Part shown: positions 42,765-62,304 of the stretch, piece by piece
Layout: the number at the start of each line of letters is the position of its first letter
How positions within the stretch are numbered: position 1 is the first letter of the stretch
DNA from: Pegea sp. RAD2-039
Lineage: Eukaryota; Chordata; Thaliacea; Salpida; Salpidae
NCBI GenBank assembly: GCA_034620365.1
Contig: JAQGEQ010000058.1
Coordinates: 372,001-436,000 of the forward strand
Length of the DNA stretch: 64,000 nucleotides
Reading direction: 5' to 3'
Made by a program: the position numbers and the translations under genes
Notes under the pieces: model-generated
Database searches by the model: none
What the model saw: the letters and a program-made list of their open reading frames with translations, nothing else
Told to the model about the DNA's origin: nothing

Positions 42765-44534
42765 TGTGATCAGACACTGAAGTTTTTCAGACAAATTATT
42801 TCTTTATTGATTCTTTTTTTTTTGATTATTTCTTTCTTGAAGTTTAAGAAGCAGTTTCTGGTCTGCAGTTATTTTATTTCCTTCTTAATTAATGCTGCTT
42901 CTGGTTTCTTTCCACTGTTGCAAGAGATGAATCAAGAATCTTGAATTGTTCTTTCTCGAAAATATTCGTTTAAGTTGAAAAGAAATCTGGATTTCTGTGG
43001 AAGTTCTTTATTTTTAATACAAATATTTTAACAAAAAATCAGTTTTTTTCATCAGTTGATGATTCATAGTAGATAAAAGCAAGTTCAAAAATGTATTTAT
43101 AGATGAATCATCAGTTAGTTTATGTTTACATTATTTTTCTAATAATTGAAGTAACTTATGATTAATATTTAACTGAACCAAATCAGTTATGTTTAGATTT
43201 CAAAAATTGTTTTTTGCAGTCATCAACAATTTGTAACTTCCCAAAATCTGAATTATTCAAAACCTTGTCATTTAAGAAATGTTAATAAAGTTTTTTGTTG
43301 ATGAAAATATCTTTACAAATAAAGTTTATCTATTTAGTACTTTCACACATACTTAAGTGATAAGTTATCATTTTATCATTCATTAAACTTTGTTACTACT
43401 TTTATAATTTGTATCAAACTATTTAGAAAGTAATCAGATTGATATATTAGAATCTGTAAGATTGAAAACGTTTTCTATTTCATAACTTGCTCAATAGTTT
43501 ATTGTAGTTTATCATGAAAATTTCTCAGGTTTCAATTAAACTTTTAATGACTGAAAAATGGAAATAACAAAATAAAGTCATTTTTGATCAAACCAAATTT
43601 ACATATAATATCTTTCTGTTTTTACCTAAAAATAAAGGAGTGTTGTAGAAAAACTTAACTGTGTAAATAAAGCTTAGAAAAGAATGTTTTGTTGAAATCA
43701 GACATTAAAATAAATAAAACTTCAACGTTAAAACCTATACACTTGAAATAGTTACAAAATTTTGGGTGGTTACAGCTTTTGGTTGCATAATTGAAAATAT
43801 TTTAGAAGTGTTCATGATAAATGTGTGTGCTTATATGAAATTAATTAAGTAAATGTTAGTAGATAACATCAATTCATAATACTAAAATGTCATTTTCAGT
43901 CAGTTTATTTTATGACAAATGTTTTGAAATAATTAAAATATTCGATAAATATTAGCTTAACATAAAAATGTCTCATCAAATTTGATGTTGTTTATCGAGG
44001 AGACAAATAAGAAGTTTAGATAAAGAAGAAAGTCATTTTGAATGAATAAATCTGGAAATATTTACATATCTCTCGAAACTAAGAATTGTTCAGCAATACT
44101 TTTATCACTATAAAATGATTTAGTATCCTAGAGGAAGTGGATTTATAGAGTTTGATTAAATCCTTCGTCACTTCCTCAAAGTTGATTTATGAAAACCTAA
44201 ACTGATATCAAGTCTGAAATTAAGAATATTCAACTTGTAGGAAACTTGTGAAGTTTTTAATTGAAATATGATTAATGTAAAAACAAATTATTGTGGTGTA
44301 AGTTAGTTAACTGAAACCCGATATTATGTTTTGATATTTTTCTGCTTGTAACTAATCAGTAAGCGAGAAACTAGAGGGCAAGCTCACCCCAGCAAACTTT
44401 TTCATAAAACAAATCAAATTTTCAAAAAATATGCAAGCTACATTTTCAAATTGATTTCATCAAAAGTTGTTTGCAGAAGAAACAAGGAAATGGCGAGATG
44501 CTAATATACAGAACACGATGACAGACACAAAATA
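42765..44534. other. Convergent intergenic region CASKIN/SMARCA
   Basis: This 1.8-kb region holds both 3' untranslated regions. AATAAA at 43284-43289 is a candidate CASKIN polyadenylation signal. A long bulged hairpin lies at 44131-44177, about 360 bp past the SMARCA stop on the minus strand. No coding exon is seen. Confidence 0.6.
44131..44177. repeat. Imperfect inverted repeat (bulged hairpin)
   Basis: GAGGAAGTG at 44131-44139 pairs with CACTTCCTC at 44169-44177. Immediately inside, GGATTTA at 44139-44145 pairs with TAAATCC at 44157-44163, leaving an 11-nt loop and a 5-nt one-sided bulge. About 15 base pairs form in 47 nt. Confidence 0.75.
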
Positions 44535-51039
<6,505 letters not shown>

Positions 51040-53499
51040 CTATATACAAAATTAATCAGTTAATATAATAACCAGTAATGATAAATAGACATTTATTAAA
51101 ATCTATCTTTGATGCTCTAGTTTGCTTACTATGAATTTGATCAAAATTCTAAATATTTTTAACAATAAAAAAGCAATCTAAAATTAGAAATAAAAAATAT
51201 ACAAACATTTTAATTAAAAAAACAAACTTTTAGAAATATAAATAATATAAGCAGTACTTTTTATAAAAAATACAAAGTTGATTGACCTTCAAGTAAACTT
51301 TATTATTCAAGTGTTTTAGAAAATAAAACAATTATAAGAAACTAAAAAATAAATAATTGAATATTAAGTATAAAATAAAAGTTTAAAAACTAATTATAAA
51401 AACGTTTCTATAAAAACTATAAGTTTGCCATATTTTGGTAACACATTAAAAATATATATCTATTGATATTTGTATAAACAAATTCAATAATATAAATCAA
51501 TTATGTCATAATCCATTACAACTTCAAGTTTGATATACATGTATGAAAATAGCATTAAAGATAACAAAATAAAAATTTTAATGTTTACTTTTATATTATT
51601 ATTATTTAAGTTTAAATGATTTAAAAATTATTTTAAAATGTTTTAAGAATAATAATTAATAAATTTAAAGAAAATTTAACAACCAAAAAGTTTTTTGTAA
51701 AATTTATTGAAAAATTCGTGATTACACAACAAATAATTTTCACATTTAATAATTTTCTTCACTAATTTATTAATATTAACTACATCACAAATAAAATAAA
51801 AACTTATCAAAAAATGTTTAAATAAATTAATAATTCACACTTTCACAAAATTATATCACGAAAACACTTTTTATTATAAAACATACTTCTAAAATAAAAA
51901 TTTTAATTAAACTACAACAAGAGTACTAAAATTGTTTCTCAAAAAATTCAAAAAGTTTCATAAATAATAAATTTTCAATATCAAATGATTGACTAAAAAC
52001 TGCCTATTATCAAGAGTATAATAATTCAAAAGTATAATAAAGAATATAATAAGAATATAAACTGTTAGTATTTATGCACAATATGATTAAATTGATAAAA
52101 ATACAGTAAGTAAAATCATATTTTGAATTAAAATAGACATAATAATAACATTTATAGAAATCAATTTTATTTCCATCAAAATCTAACTGAGACGAACAAT
52201 TGCTATTTCTATCAGCCATTACAAAAAGCCATTTTAGGAGTTTAAAAAACAAGAATTCCGAAAATAATAAAAGACTACATAAAAAAATAAAACTTTTTTT
52301 TCATTTGTTATTTCAGGTCTTTCTATAAAATTGAAAACATGAATATAAAAAATTTAAACTTAAATCATTAAGTTATTATTTATCTCGTAATAAATGTAAC
52401 CATATAAATGTATTATAGCATAAATACTTGTTTAACAGTGAAAAATTGTCCCGGGTAATTACAAGATATAACTACCTCAAACATGCTATATGCTCCTAAA
52501 AATAATATCTCTAATTCTATTAGCTACATGAAAAAGTATATTAAGAAAAAATTTGCAAACGTTTTAATAAATGTCTAGTAAAATATCTTTGAAAAAAGTT
52601 AAATTTGAGATTATATTTAAATTATATATATATTATATGATATTCAAATGTATTTGGTAAAACATAAAAAAGCTTTTGAATTACTTAGATTCAAAAGTAA
52701 TGAGTTTAAAAGGTATGTTTTCGTAATAATACAAAGCAGTGTTTTCACTCTTAGTATTTTAACACTGCAGACTGATAAAAGATTAATATAAAGATAAACA
52801 AACATACAAATAAAAAATGCAAAAATAGATTAGTTTTTAGGAACTACGAAGGTATGTAAACAAAGAAGTGTTCTTAACCAAGATTAGAAGAGCTTAATCA
52901 CTAATGACCGTCAAGCGGAAAAAACTATTTGTTTGTTTGGCTTTGTTTTTTGTAAGATAAAAAAAACTTATAAATTTACCCAACTGCTTTATACGTGTGA
53001 CATTTTATGTGTGATTTCAAACTTTTGCGAAATCGTTTCACTTTATGATACAAAACTTACGCCAAGTTGTAAGAGAAGTAATAAATTAAGTTTTAATTGA
53101 TGAATGGTCTATTTGTTTTAAAAATTAGATCTAATTAAAATGTACTCTTATTTAAAGTTGTCACTAACCGTACAAAAATTGAAAAAAAAACTTTTTAAAT
53201 CTCTCTAATACATTTTCATTAAGCAAAAAGAAATTATTGCTGATATTGTCTATTTTAGTTTTTTCAGAATAGTCATGATATTATTTACAAAACAAATATA
53301 TTTACTATAAATCATTTACAAAGTTAGTTTATATAGATAATATTTGATTTTAATTGTTAAAAGAGTAAATAAGCAAAGGTAAAGCAAAAAAGAATCACGA
53401 GTGATTCGGACATGACAATTGTGCAGTATGAGAAAAAATTTGCTCTGATTAACGTACCAGGTGATATAGGCTTATTAAAATGTAATGCCAGAGCTGTTA
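51040..53499. other. Upstream of SMARCA, AT-rich, no gene seen
   Basis: This stretch should include the SMARCA promoter and leader. The SMARCA ATG directly follows TATATAG, so a splice acceptor and a non-coding first exon upstream are possible. The stretch is extremely AT-rich and shows no conserved exon. A short open frame at 52010-52252 (-) has no family resemblance. Confidence 0.5.
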
Positions 53500-54280
53500 T
53501 ACGTTGAGGGAAGGACTAATAGAAAAGAAAGTATCGAATTAAACAAATTGGTCAATTAAATTGTGGTTAATTTTAAAAATAAAAATCAAGTCGTACTTAA
53601 TCCGTCGAGTTTCCAAAGTATCTAAATTTAAGAAGCTGAGACGATGTTTATATTTATAAATACTGTATTTAATATTAAGTTTCCTGCATACCCATTTCGT
53701 AAATGTGGCCTGAACAGATTCAATCTTTTGATATCACCAATTTGATGCACTGACATTGTATTCAAAAATTGTCACAAGAAGTTTTACTTTTATAATTAAG
53801 CTTATTAAGAAAAGTGAGAAGTTGAGTTAAGGAAGCTCCCCGTTTCATAAAGCTATGCTGAACACCAGGTATTAGATGGTGCTCCATCCAATGACTGGTC
53901 ATATAATTGTAAATAATATATGTACATATATATATATATAGGTTTTTTATGTAATAAGAAGATCCAAAGTATTACCACTAACTTGGGTTGGAAAAGTAAC
54001 CATCTGAGATAGGTTATTGGCATCGATGAAGCTTACAAAGTAATGACTTAAGACTGCTGAATTTGGATTATCGTTATTCAAGTTAAATGATTTTCTCATA
54101 TATGCTGAATTCGGGTTATTCCAATCAATTTTTTTGAAATTTTCCAAAATATGTAACTTAGGACACACAACACTCTTCAAAACCTTAAATAAGGCCTTAT
54201 TAGTAATCCCTTCATTAATTTTAGATGTTGGTAGGTAGGTACATATAAAACGAGAAAATTTGGACTTTGAGTAATAAAAA
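53500..54280 (-). mobile_element. Decayed CR1-like non-LTR retrotransposon fragment (endonuclease and RT remnants)
   Basis: On the minus strand, about 54280-53947 reads as the end of an apurinic-like endonuclease domain, with KKIDWNNPNSA, FVSFIDANNLSQMVTFPT and SGNTLDLLIT. After an AT repeat, about 53890-53750 resembles the RT motif usually read HGFRPGRSCLTQLL, here degraded to HSFMKRGASLTQLLTFLN. About 53730-53500 resembles the C-terminal block beginning IESVQATFTKW and ending LSFLNLDTLETRRIKYDLI. The RT centre (with the YADD-type motif) is missing and stops and frame changes are present, so the copy is dead and internally deleted. The clade is inferred from these motifs. Confidence 0.8.
53924..53940. 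repeat. Short AT dinucleotide repeat
   Basis: A run of about eight AT units separates the endonuclease and RT remnants of the LINE fragment. It probably marks the deletion joint or a later expansion. Confidence 0.7.
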
Positions 54281-55675
54281 TTGAAAGCGATAATCTCAAA
54301 TCTTGGGCAATTAATGGCATTGATTTATAACTTTTTAAATGAAATACTTTTTTATAATTATTTTCACTTATTTTGTAATCTAGATTTTGTACAAAGTTTT
54401 ACAGCTTGAAAGATAAAATATTACAATAAATATAAAATCTATGATTAAACCATTTTAGTTATGATAAATTCTGCAATTAAATTCAAATATCGTGCTAAAT
54501 AAAATGTATTGATTCTCTATGAATAACTTTTTTTCTCGCTTATGTTTAAAAATTTGTAATTTTGGAAATTAAATTTAGTTCTGCAGAAAATCGTGTAAAA
54601 ACGATCTTTTACATTTTTTTAATACTTTGATTTCTTACAAACGCCAATATTGCACACTTTTTTGTGTATCTGCTGTTTCACCAGTCAGTAAGGAGAAATT
54701 ACTTTTTTTAAGATCTTTTTAAACCAGTAGATAATATTAACATTATTTTTAACCAGCTATAAAATCTTAAGATTTTTTCATCAACTACCAATATTTCCAA
54801 AAAAATTTAAGTCATGTCGATTAAAGCTTTTTTATCATTCATTGTATTTTATAATTCAGTTTGTTAGTATAATACAGTTTAAAATGTATATAATTTTTAC
54901 TTGGCCAATGGTAGTTTGTAGTATTTGTTAAGTTATCTAAAATAATTTGTGTTTTAATTGTATATAAACTTCTTAACTTTATGAATAATGTTTTTTATTA
55001 GAAATTGTTTTTGCTTTTTACAAATACAATAGTTTCATATCAATTAAATTGATCTTAATGAAATTATTTCAAACTTGAAAACTATTTGCTTTTTATTTAA
55101 AACTGTTTTTTTTTGCTTGACAAATTTGAAAAAGTAATTTCAGTTATTTTGAATGGAAATTCTGAATTCAATAGTTTTCATGACGTTATAAATTGAACTT
55201 TTTCAGCCTCATCATAAACATACTTTGAGATTTGAAGTTTTTTAATAGAATTTTTGTATAATAGTTTATTATTAAACCAATTTTTATACTAAAAGAATAA
55301 ACATAAACTGATTTTTGATAATATTTAGCTTTTGAAGTTTTATATTTTAAAAATTTTAATTAAATAGCGATTTTTATTTTTTGTCTGGCTATTTAATATT
55401 ATCAAGTAGTTCACCTTTACTGTGAAATATTCAATTTATTCAAAAGTAAGTAAATTTTATATTTATTCAAACATTTTTCAAAAAATTATGTACTTGCGAA
55501 AATAGAATTTAACAAATATTTTTCTTTTCATGCTAAGTAATTGCTCTATAAGCCAAAGCTTGTTTTTTACAACCTAGATAATTTTTATGGTAACTCATCT
55601 AACTGAATTATTGGTCGAGTACTTTATAAAAAATCAGTTTAAACTCATAGTAATGCTATTTTTTTAGAAATAAAA
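54281..55675. other. Upstream of TOPORS, AT-rich, no gene seen
   Basis: This is 1.4 kb between the LINE fragment and the TOPORS start. A polypyrimidine tract with AG at about 55668, just before the start codon, suggests a spliced 5' leader. No other feature is recognised. Confidence 0.5.
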
Positions 55676-58600
55676 ATGCCTCCCAAAAAGAAAGGATATT
55701 CCTCACCTTCAACAAAAGATGAACATCTGAAAAAGTCTTCAACAGATACATGTAACTTACCAATAACTACTGCAATGATTATGAATGGAAACCCTACAAC
55801 TACTAGCCAATCACTGATCACATCAAATAGTGAAAACTTTGAATTATCGAATTCTTCTGGAACATATCATCCAAATAATGGGATTTTTGAAACATCAATC
55901 AACTCTTCATCAGAAAACTTTCATCTATATAATCAAGAACCTCCTCCTAACGTTGTACTTCAAGATAATGATCTCCCAAGACAAGAGATACCTTTTAATC
56001 TCAATCTGAGAGCAAATTCGGTTGTTATGCGGCTTCGAGATGCAGCTTTTCCATCCATGGCTACTAACACAGAGAAGAACCTCCCAGATTTCCCACCTTC
56101 CTCCTGGGACTCGACGACTCTTTTAGAGATTGTTAATCCAACTTATTCTAAGTAAGTTTGCTTCAAATCAGGTGAACTCTTTATGTAGATGTAGTATTTT
56201 AAAGCTGTAGTTTGGAAAAAAGATGACTAGTTTTTATCAAAGCTTCGACTACATCCTTCTAAAACACCTCTTAGACATCTACATCTTTTTATTGTCTATG
56301 AAATCTCTCTTATAAAGAACTTCAGATCAAAAATGCTAAGGATTCAATGAACTTTGATGGGAAAATATCTGCTTCTAAAGATTTTCAAGATTATTTTTCA
56401 AATTTTATAAAAGTTTGATTTCAATTTGCAAACTGAAATCAATTTAATAATTCTACTTTTATGACATTTTCAGGATTTTTTAACTTATAAACAGATGTTA
56501 ACTTTTCAATAATAACTTCTCAGCAAATCTCTTTTGTTTCAGATGTTCGATCTGTTTAGTGGAACCTTTAGAAAACCCAGCAGCACTCAACAGCTGTACT
56601 CACTGCTACTGTTTTGAATGTATTAAGAAATGGTCGGAGAAAAGGGTAACAACCAAATGGTTGACTTCCAAACTTAACTGTCCCAATTCTATCTAGACTA
56701 TATGCCCACTTTGTATGGCAGAATTCTCCCATCTTTACCATGACGTCCAATCTAACTCAGTTTACAAAGTTTTTATAGTTCCAAAAGTTTCTCAAACGCC
56801 CATAGACTACATTCTGCCTTGGATTCACCGCAGATATATGTTTTGGGTCTCTCGCTTCGAGCATGTTCGCAGTCAGAAGTACGCCCCATATGCCCCCTAC
56901 CTTTTTTAGACTTTTTCTTTTCTAGTCGCCTCATGCACGATCGGTTACCGCGAGTCGCAGGAGACGAGAACCGGTCGGCGGCAGTCTTAGCCAATTGTAG
57001 TGTCCACACGGTCCGGATGCAACGTATCTTCTATGAACGCGATATTCGGGTTTGTGACGTCATATTTCGTGACTGTGTCTTGCGTAATCATTCTTTTGTA
57101 GTCGAGTCATATATCAGGGATTGTCAGAGTTGACGTGAGTCGCGCGTTTTTTCGAAACAATGCAATTGAGGTTCAACGTTTGTATCCTTTTATTCGCCGC
57201 GAACTTATCTTCTTGTTTGGATTTAACAATCGGTAAGATCGAAAAAAAATTATGTCTTTTGCGGGGTTTTGAGCCTCCGATTCCCGCAGACGACTAATAA
57301 CTCCGCTCACCCGCGCCATTGTTCCATTGCTTGGACAACCTGGCTTACAAAACGAAATGATTAGTGTCCACTTATCACCGGTCCTAGGCAAGTTTACGGA
57401 CCGTTTCCTTCACGAGTTGGTGTCCTTTGCTCGAACTAACCTAGACCTCAGCACCTACGACAGGTAAAGCTCATTATGTGTTAATGACGTCATCATCGCG
57501 AACAATCTTACCAGCGCTGTGATATTCCCACCTCCGGAACATCTTAGTGATGATCGAATTGTGCGAGGTGAGAGTCAAAATCAAATGGCCCTTGTCCTGA
57601 CTTGTTTACTTTCAGGACCAGTTGTCCCTTTATCAGATACAGCAATGAGATCAAGAATTATCAGAGCTGCACTGGGCCAGCATCAGTAACATCTTCAATT
57701 TTAATCTTCGAAATCTCATTGATCTTTCTCAGGAATCGAGTTATCACTGATATAAAGCCACCACTAGGGGACAAGGGCGACGCGGTCTTCTACTCGACCT
57801 TTGTCCAGGACAGTCAGCGCGAATTTCAACTTCAATCCATCACCAATCGACCTCGTTTTAACCATGAGCCCCAAATGCCTGAAATTGTGGTGCCCCCGCC
57901 CACAAATCTTCGATGCAGAGAGATTTGCTCCTCAAACAGCTCCAACAATCCCTGGCCTAAAGTGTCTAATGACGTCACGAGCTTCGAGCGGACCCCACGT
58001 GTTCGTAATCACATATGGACCTCATCACTTGAAGATCATCAATCTCTGGAAGCTCCTCATCCTGAAGCACTCGATCTTACATCCAACTCATCTAGTTAGT
58101 ATCGAAGTGATGACGTCACATATTTCAATCGTAATCGCGCGTAGGATCTTCGAATACGGATAGTGCTCCAGGAACTTCAGGAATCACTTCTAACTCGAAA
58201 GCGTTGGATCTTTCGTGAGTATCATTTGGATCTTCATAGAGTCCTTGAAGATAGTTTTTTAGTCGAAAATTGACCGACCTAAAATATTTTCATTTCAACT
58301 TTTTTCTAATCTTAGATCTAGCGCTCATCCAAGCGGAACACTTCTTCGATATTGTCCAATCAAATGCTTTCTTTGAAATTCTAACTCAACAAATTTTAGT
58401 TAAAATTTTCTATTTGTCAATTAATGATAAAACAAATATTTTTGTGACTAACAACAGCTACCCTTCAAACTTAAACAGAACAAACAGATGATTTTCTAAA
58501 ACTTGTGATATTTTCTATCAATTTATTGAAACTAGTTACTTTTGATGAATTTTTTTGCTACTTTCTATAAACTTTTAATTATTTTGCAGAAAGTTAAAAT

Positions 58601-59168
58601 GTTCGAAAGAAACAACTCAAAACTACATGCAACATCAAACACCAATCCCTCAATTTCCCACTCAATTCCTCAGATTGGTCTACCCTGACAATCAAGTACA
58701 AAAAAGTTTATCTTGGTAAGCTTTAATCATATGATCTTAGTGGAATGCAAGCTAGTAACATCTTACAGTTCATATGCAACAAGTCCTAGCGGATACACAC
58801 TTCATTACAGTGGAATTGAAACTGTTCAGTCGACATCACATACTGGGTTTGCTACTGAAAGTCGAATGTCTACGAAAATTACAAACGGTGAATTGGAAGT
58901 TGTAGATGAAAAAGACTTTTGAATAACTTTCTTAAATTGTAAATACTCTTCATCTTCAGATGGTTTGGATTCAGATAGGTTGGCTTCTAAGAAAAAAGTT
59001 ATTTCACGAATACAGAATCTGTATGGCAATGAATTATCCCAAGCTTTTTATAAAAGTAGGAAAAGAAGGTATCCAACTGATGAAAGCTCTGACGAAGAAG
59101 AAGATTTTGAACTTAAATCTACTCATAAGTCGGAGAAAAGAGATTACCTAACTCAAGAAAAGAAATAG
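55676..59168 (+). CDS. TOPORS: TOPORS-type RING E3 ligase, complete, 13 exons
   Basis: TOPORS is a nuclear RING protein with ubiquitin and SUMO ligase activity in vertebrates. Exons are 55676-56151, 56543-56645, 56697-56878, 56926-57049, 57102-57232, 57290-57463, 57515-57567, 57616-57685, 57733-58094, 58145-58214, 58590-58715, 58769-58887 and 58960-59168, giving 732 residues with exact phase. A C3HC4 RING begins at residue 160 (CSIC, then CTHCYCFEC and CPLC). After a linker comes the conserved TOPORS block: MQRIFYERDIR, VDVSRAFFRNNAIEVQRLYP, FIRRELIFLFG, and FLHELVSFARTNLDLSTYD. The tail is low-complexity and ends in a charged DESSDEEEDFELK segment. The protein is shorter than human TOPORS (over 1000 residues), lacking the long RS-rich tail. 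Several 45-55-bp introns (4, 6, 9) carry TGACGTCA. The third donor (56878) was chosen because it alone keeps the frame. The family call rests on the RING plus the post-RING block. Confidence 0.88.
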
Positions 59169-61750
59169 TTTTTACTGTACAGGTGATTTTGTACATTAAC
59201 TCGCTTTTTTATTTGTTTTTTTTTAACAACGAGTATTTTTTAATGATACCTACTGATGGTTCCATGTATAAACTGAGATTATACTTTTGTCTCCAACAGT
59301 ATTTTGTTTGTGAGTATTAACAGTTTTTAAGTGCTGTGAATACATGAATCTTCCTAAATAGATAAAGATCTACAGTCTATTATTGGGTGCTCTTTTGTCA
59401 ATAACCATTATTTGCACTAAATAAATTACTTTTACTGTTTTTACATGTTATTTTATGTAAAATAATTTTATTTTACTGCTAATTGTGTTTTATATCTTTT
59501 GTAAAATGATGTTGCAAGACATAAAATAAAATTTCATCTGGTTGTTTTCGATAGTTTAAGTTTAAGATTATATTGTTGCTAAAACCAATGGTTATTTAAA
59601 CATCAATTGAGCCTCAAAAAATCTATTTTGATCAGCAATATACTTTATTCGTTTTCTTACTAAATGAACAAATCATATTTTATTTAAATCAAAATAAAAA
59701 CTACTATTAGAAATATGAATTTACTTTAAAAATATCAGCAACATCTAATGAATCAGGTGAAAGTTTGTTGGTTTCTTCATCACAAACAGGATATAGACGA
59801 TTCTACAACTATCTTCTTTTGAAGAAATCACAACTTTCGATTTTTTAATTCTAATTCAGAACTAAATGAGTTTTTATTCATTTTTTTCATCTCTATTCTA
59901 TTTCTACTAGTGAAGTTCAGTCTATTTTTTTGTTTTTATCTAAACTTCCTGCTAGTAATTGTTGAAAAATATCAAAACTTGACATGATCTTAATCGAATT
60001 TGATTTCAAGTTCATTATTTTGTTGTTATCATCTAAGTTAAGTTTCTTAAGACTGATTTTTGTTGCAAAATAAACTTCCGAAAGTCTGTAGAGTTCAGTT
60101 GTAATATTTATTTACATTTTTAAATTACTCACTAATTAAACATCAGATGACAATTTCAAAAATTACAAATATTCCACAAGTACTTGTTGCTAGTGATTAA
60201 CAAAATATTTCAAATCGTAAAATTGGATGACAACTTCGCGTTTTAATCCAACGAACGCAGACTTCCTCCTCTGTATAAATCATTTCAACTTTTTTTCGTT
60301 CTGCACTACTGGCTACAGGCTTAGCCTCTACTACCAGCTAATACTGTTTTTATGACTTTAAATTTATCTTATTTCTTCTCAGAATTTTTGCTGACAAATA
60401 GTTCATGTTAGTAAATTAAAGTAGTAGTTCATAAATATTAAATTATTACACCAACTAATTTTAAATTATTTATGTTTAGATCAAAATGACAAATGTGTTG
60501 GAAAAAATAACTGGCTAAAACGTGAAATATTTTATCATGAAAAATATTGTTTAATTTTTCTCGTTTTATTTCTAGAAATATTTCTTTCAAGTGACTATTT
60601 TTACTCTTTAATTTTATTAAGTCTCGTGCTTTCATCTTTTTTATCCATCAATTTGTTTTTTTTTCCTGAAAGATTTTATGCTATCAGCTAGTACAGGATT
60701 AACAACTTGACAACTTTTAAATTATTCATATTTTTTCTGTTTTATAAAAAAGGTAAATTCAAATGAAATTCGACTTTTATTTTTACATAAAAGAGTTTGG
60801 AAACATTAAATAAAAAGGTCTGAGTAACTTCATAAAATTTTTAAACAATTAAATCTTTGAAACCATTTTAACTATCTTAGGTAAACATAAAATTTTAGAT
60901 AAGGATATAAAACTCTTAATCTTGTAATCTCATTTTTTTTTGATCTTCCTAAAAAACTTCATTTTTATTTCAACTTATTTGGGGTAAACAGTAAAGATTA
61001 TTTCTGGTCTTTAATCAATTTTCATTATACAAAAATTCCACTTCTATTTTATCCGCTCCAAAAATACATCTAGAAATCTTTTTATTCGATTTCTATGTGC
61101 GTTCGATATCCATAAATACAATTATTAAAAATAAAATTGAATGTCAATAAAATATTTTCAGATTCTTAAAAACAAATCTTTTTTATAAGACTTACACTTT
61201 AATAAATTTATATCAAAAATTTTTCTTCTTTAATACAATCAAAGTAATGCTTTAAAACAAGTTATGAGAAGCAGAAGAAATCCTATTTAGTAAGTTTTGC
61301 ACAAATCAAGATTTAGAACCTAAAAATGTTAACAAGTCAAGTTGCTATATTTTATTTAATCAATTTTCAATACTGGAATTGAAAGAATCTTTGCTGGCAA
61401 TTCAATCGAACGTTTTTACTGTGTTGCTAAGAAATTATAAAAAAAATGAAAAGCTTTTACCACATGTAAAATCAATAATAATAATAATCTAATAATATTG
61501 ATAATTTATTTCAGTTGCATTTTATAGGAATCTAATTTATTTTAATGATTTAACTGAATTGGAATTTATCTTGAGTAGTTTCATAATAAACGCCTTTCTG
61601 AAACTTAAAAGCTACATCAACTAAATCAAATTTGTAGGTATTAAACATTCATTGAAAATTTTGATCTTGTTAATATTTATATCTAATTTAATAAAACTTT
61701 TTCTATCTTTTTCTACGGATTATATATTTTTTTAATTTTTAATAATTTTG
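59169..61750. other. Downstream of TOPORS, no gene seen
   Basis: This is 2.6 kb of AT-rich sequence. AATAAA at 59420-59425 is a candidate TOPORS polyadenylation signal. Short open frames (for example 60438-60635 -) have no recognisable family. No RNA gene is seen. Confidence 0.55.
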
Positions 61751-62304
61751 TGAGAATGTGTGTTAGCGAGAGGTGCTCTCTTTAGGCACCCTCCTTCACA
61801 TTTATTGTAATAAATAAATAATATTGATCACTCTTTTCAGCTAAGATTCTTATCAAACGAATTTTTTAAGTTTATTTATAACAGTCCCATTTTCTAAATT
61901 AAAATAATAAATGTTGTTATATGTTATATACAAGTCAATCAAAAAAAGCTATTTATTTAATTTTTAATTGAGTTTAAATTTTTCATTTTCGAAGTTTAAT
62001 AAACTTGTATTGTCTCAGAAGAAATCTTTTAACGAATACAAACCAAGTTTTATGAGCAACAGATAGTTGAAAGATCTTTATTTTCGCAATTTAAGATTAA
62101 TACAGAAAGAATATAAACAATAGAGGCATAATTAAAAATGTACAATAAACAAACAGAAGAAGAAACTGGCAGTGTAAAGAAACTATCTAAATCTTGTTTA
62201 AATGATGCGATAGATGTTGATGCAGTGATAGGATCGAGAAGGGAATACCAAACCTTGGTTACCATGTTAAGAAGGTTGTTGCTTTTAAAAGATACATTGC
62301 TCAC
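61751..62304 (-). mobile_element. LINE 3' remnant: end of the RT protein plus 3' tail
   Basis: The minus-strand frame 62304-62050 reads SNNLLNMVTKVWYSLLDP, then TASTSIASFKQDLDSFF. This matches the C-terminal pattern of CR1-type reverse-transcriptase proteins (normally N-R-V-V-N-x-W-N-x-L-P, then SVNSFKxxLDxF). About 230 bp further on the same strand is the 71-bp segment 61821-61751, shared with 8399-8457, which includes complementary arms (GAGGGTGC and GCACCTCTC) able to form a hairpin. I interpret the whole as a 5'-truncated LINE copy. Confidence 0.65.
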
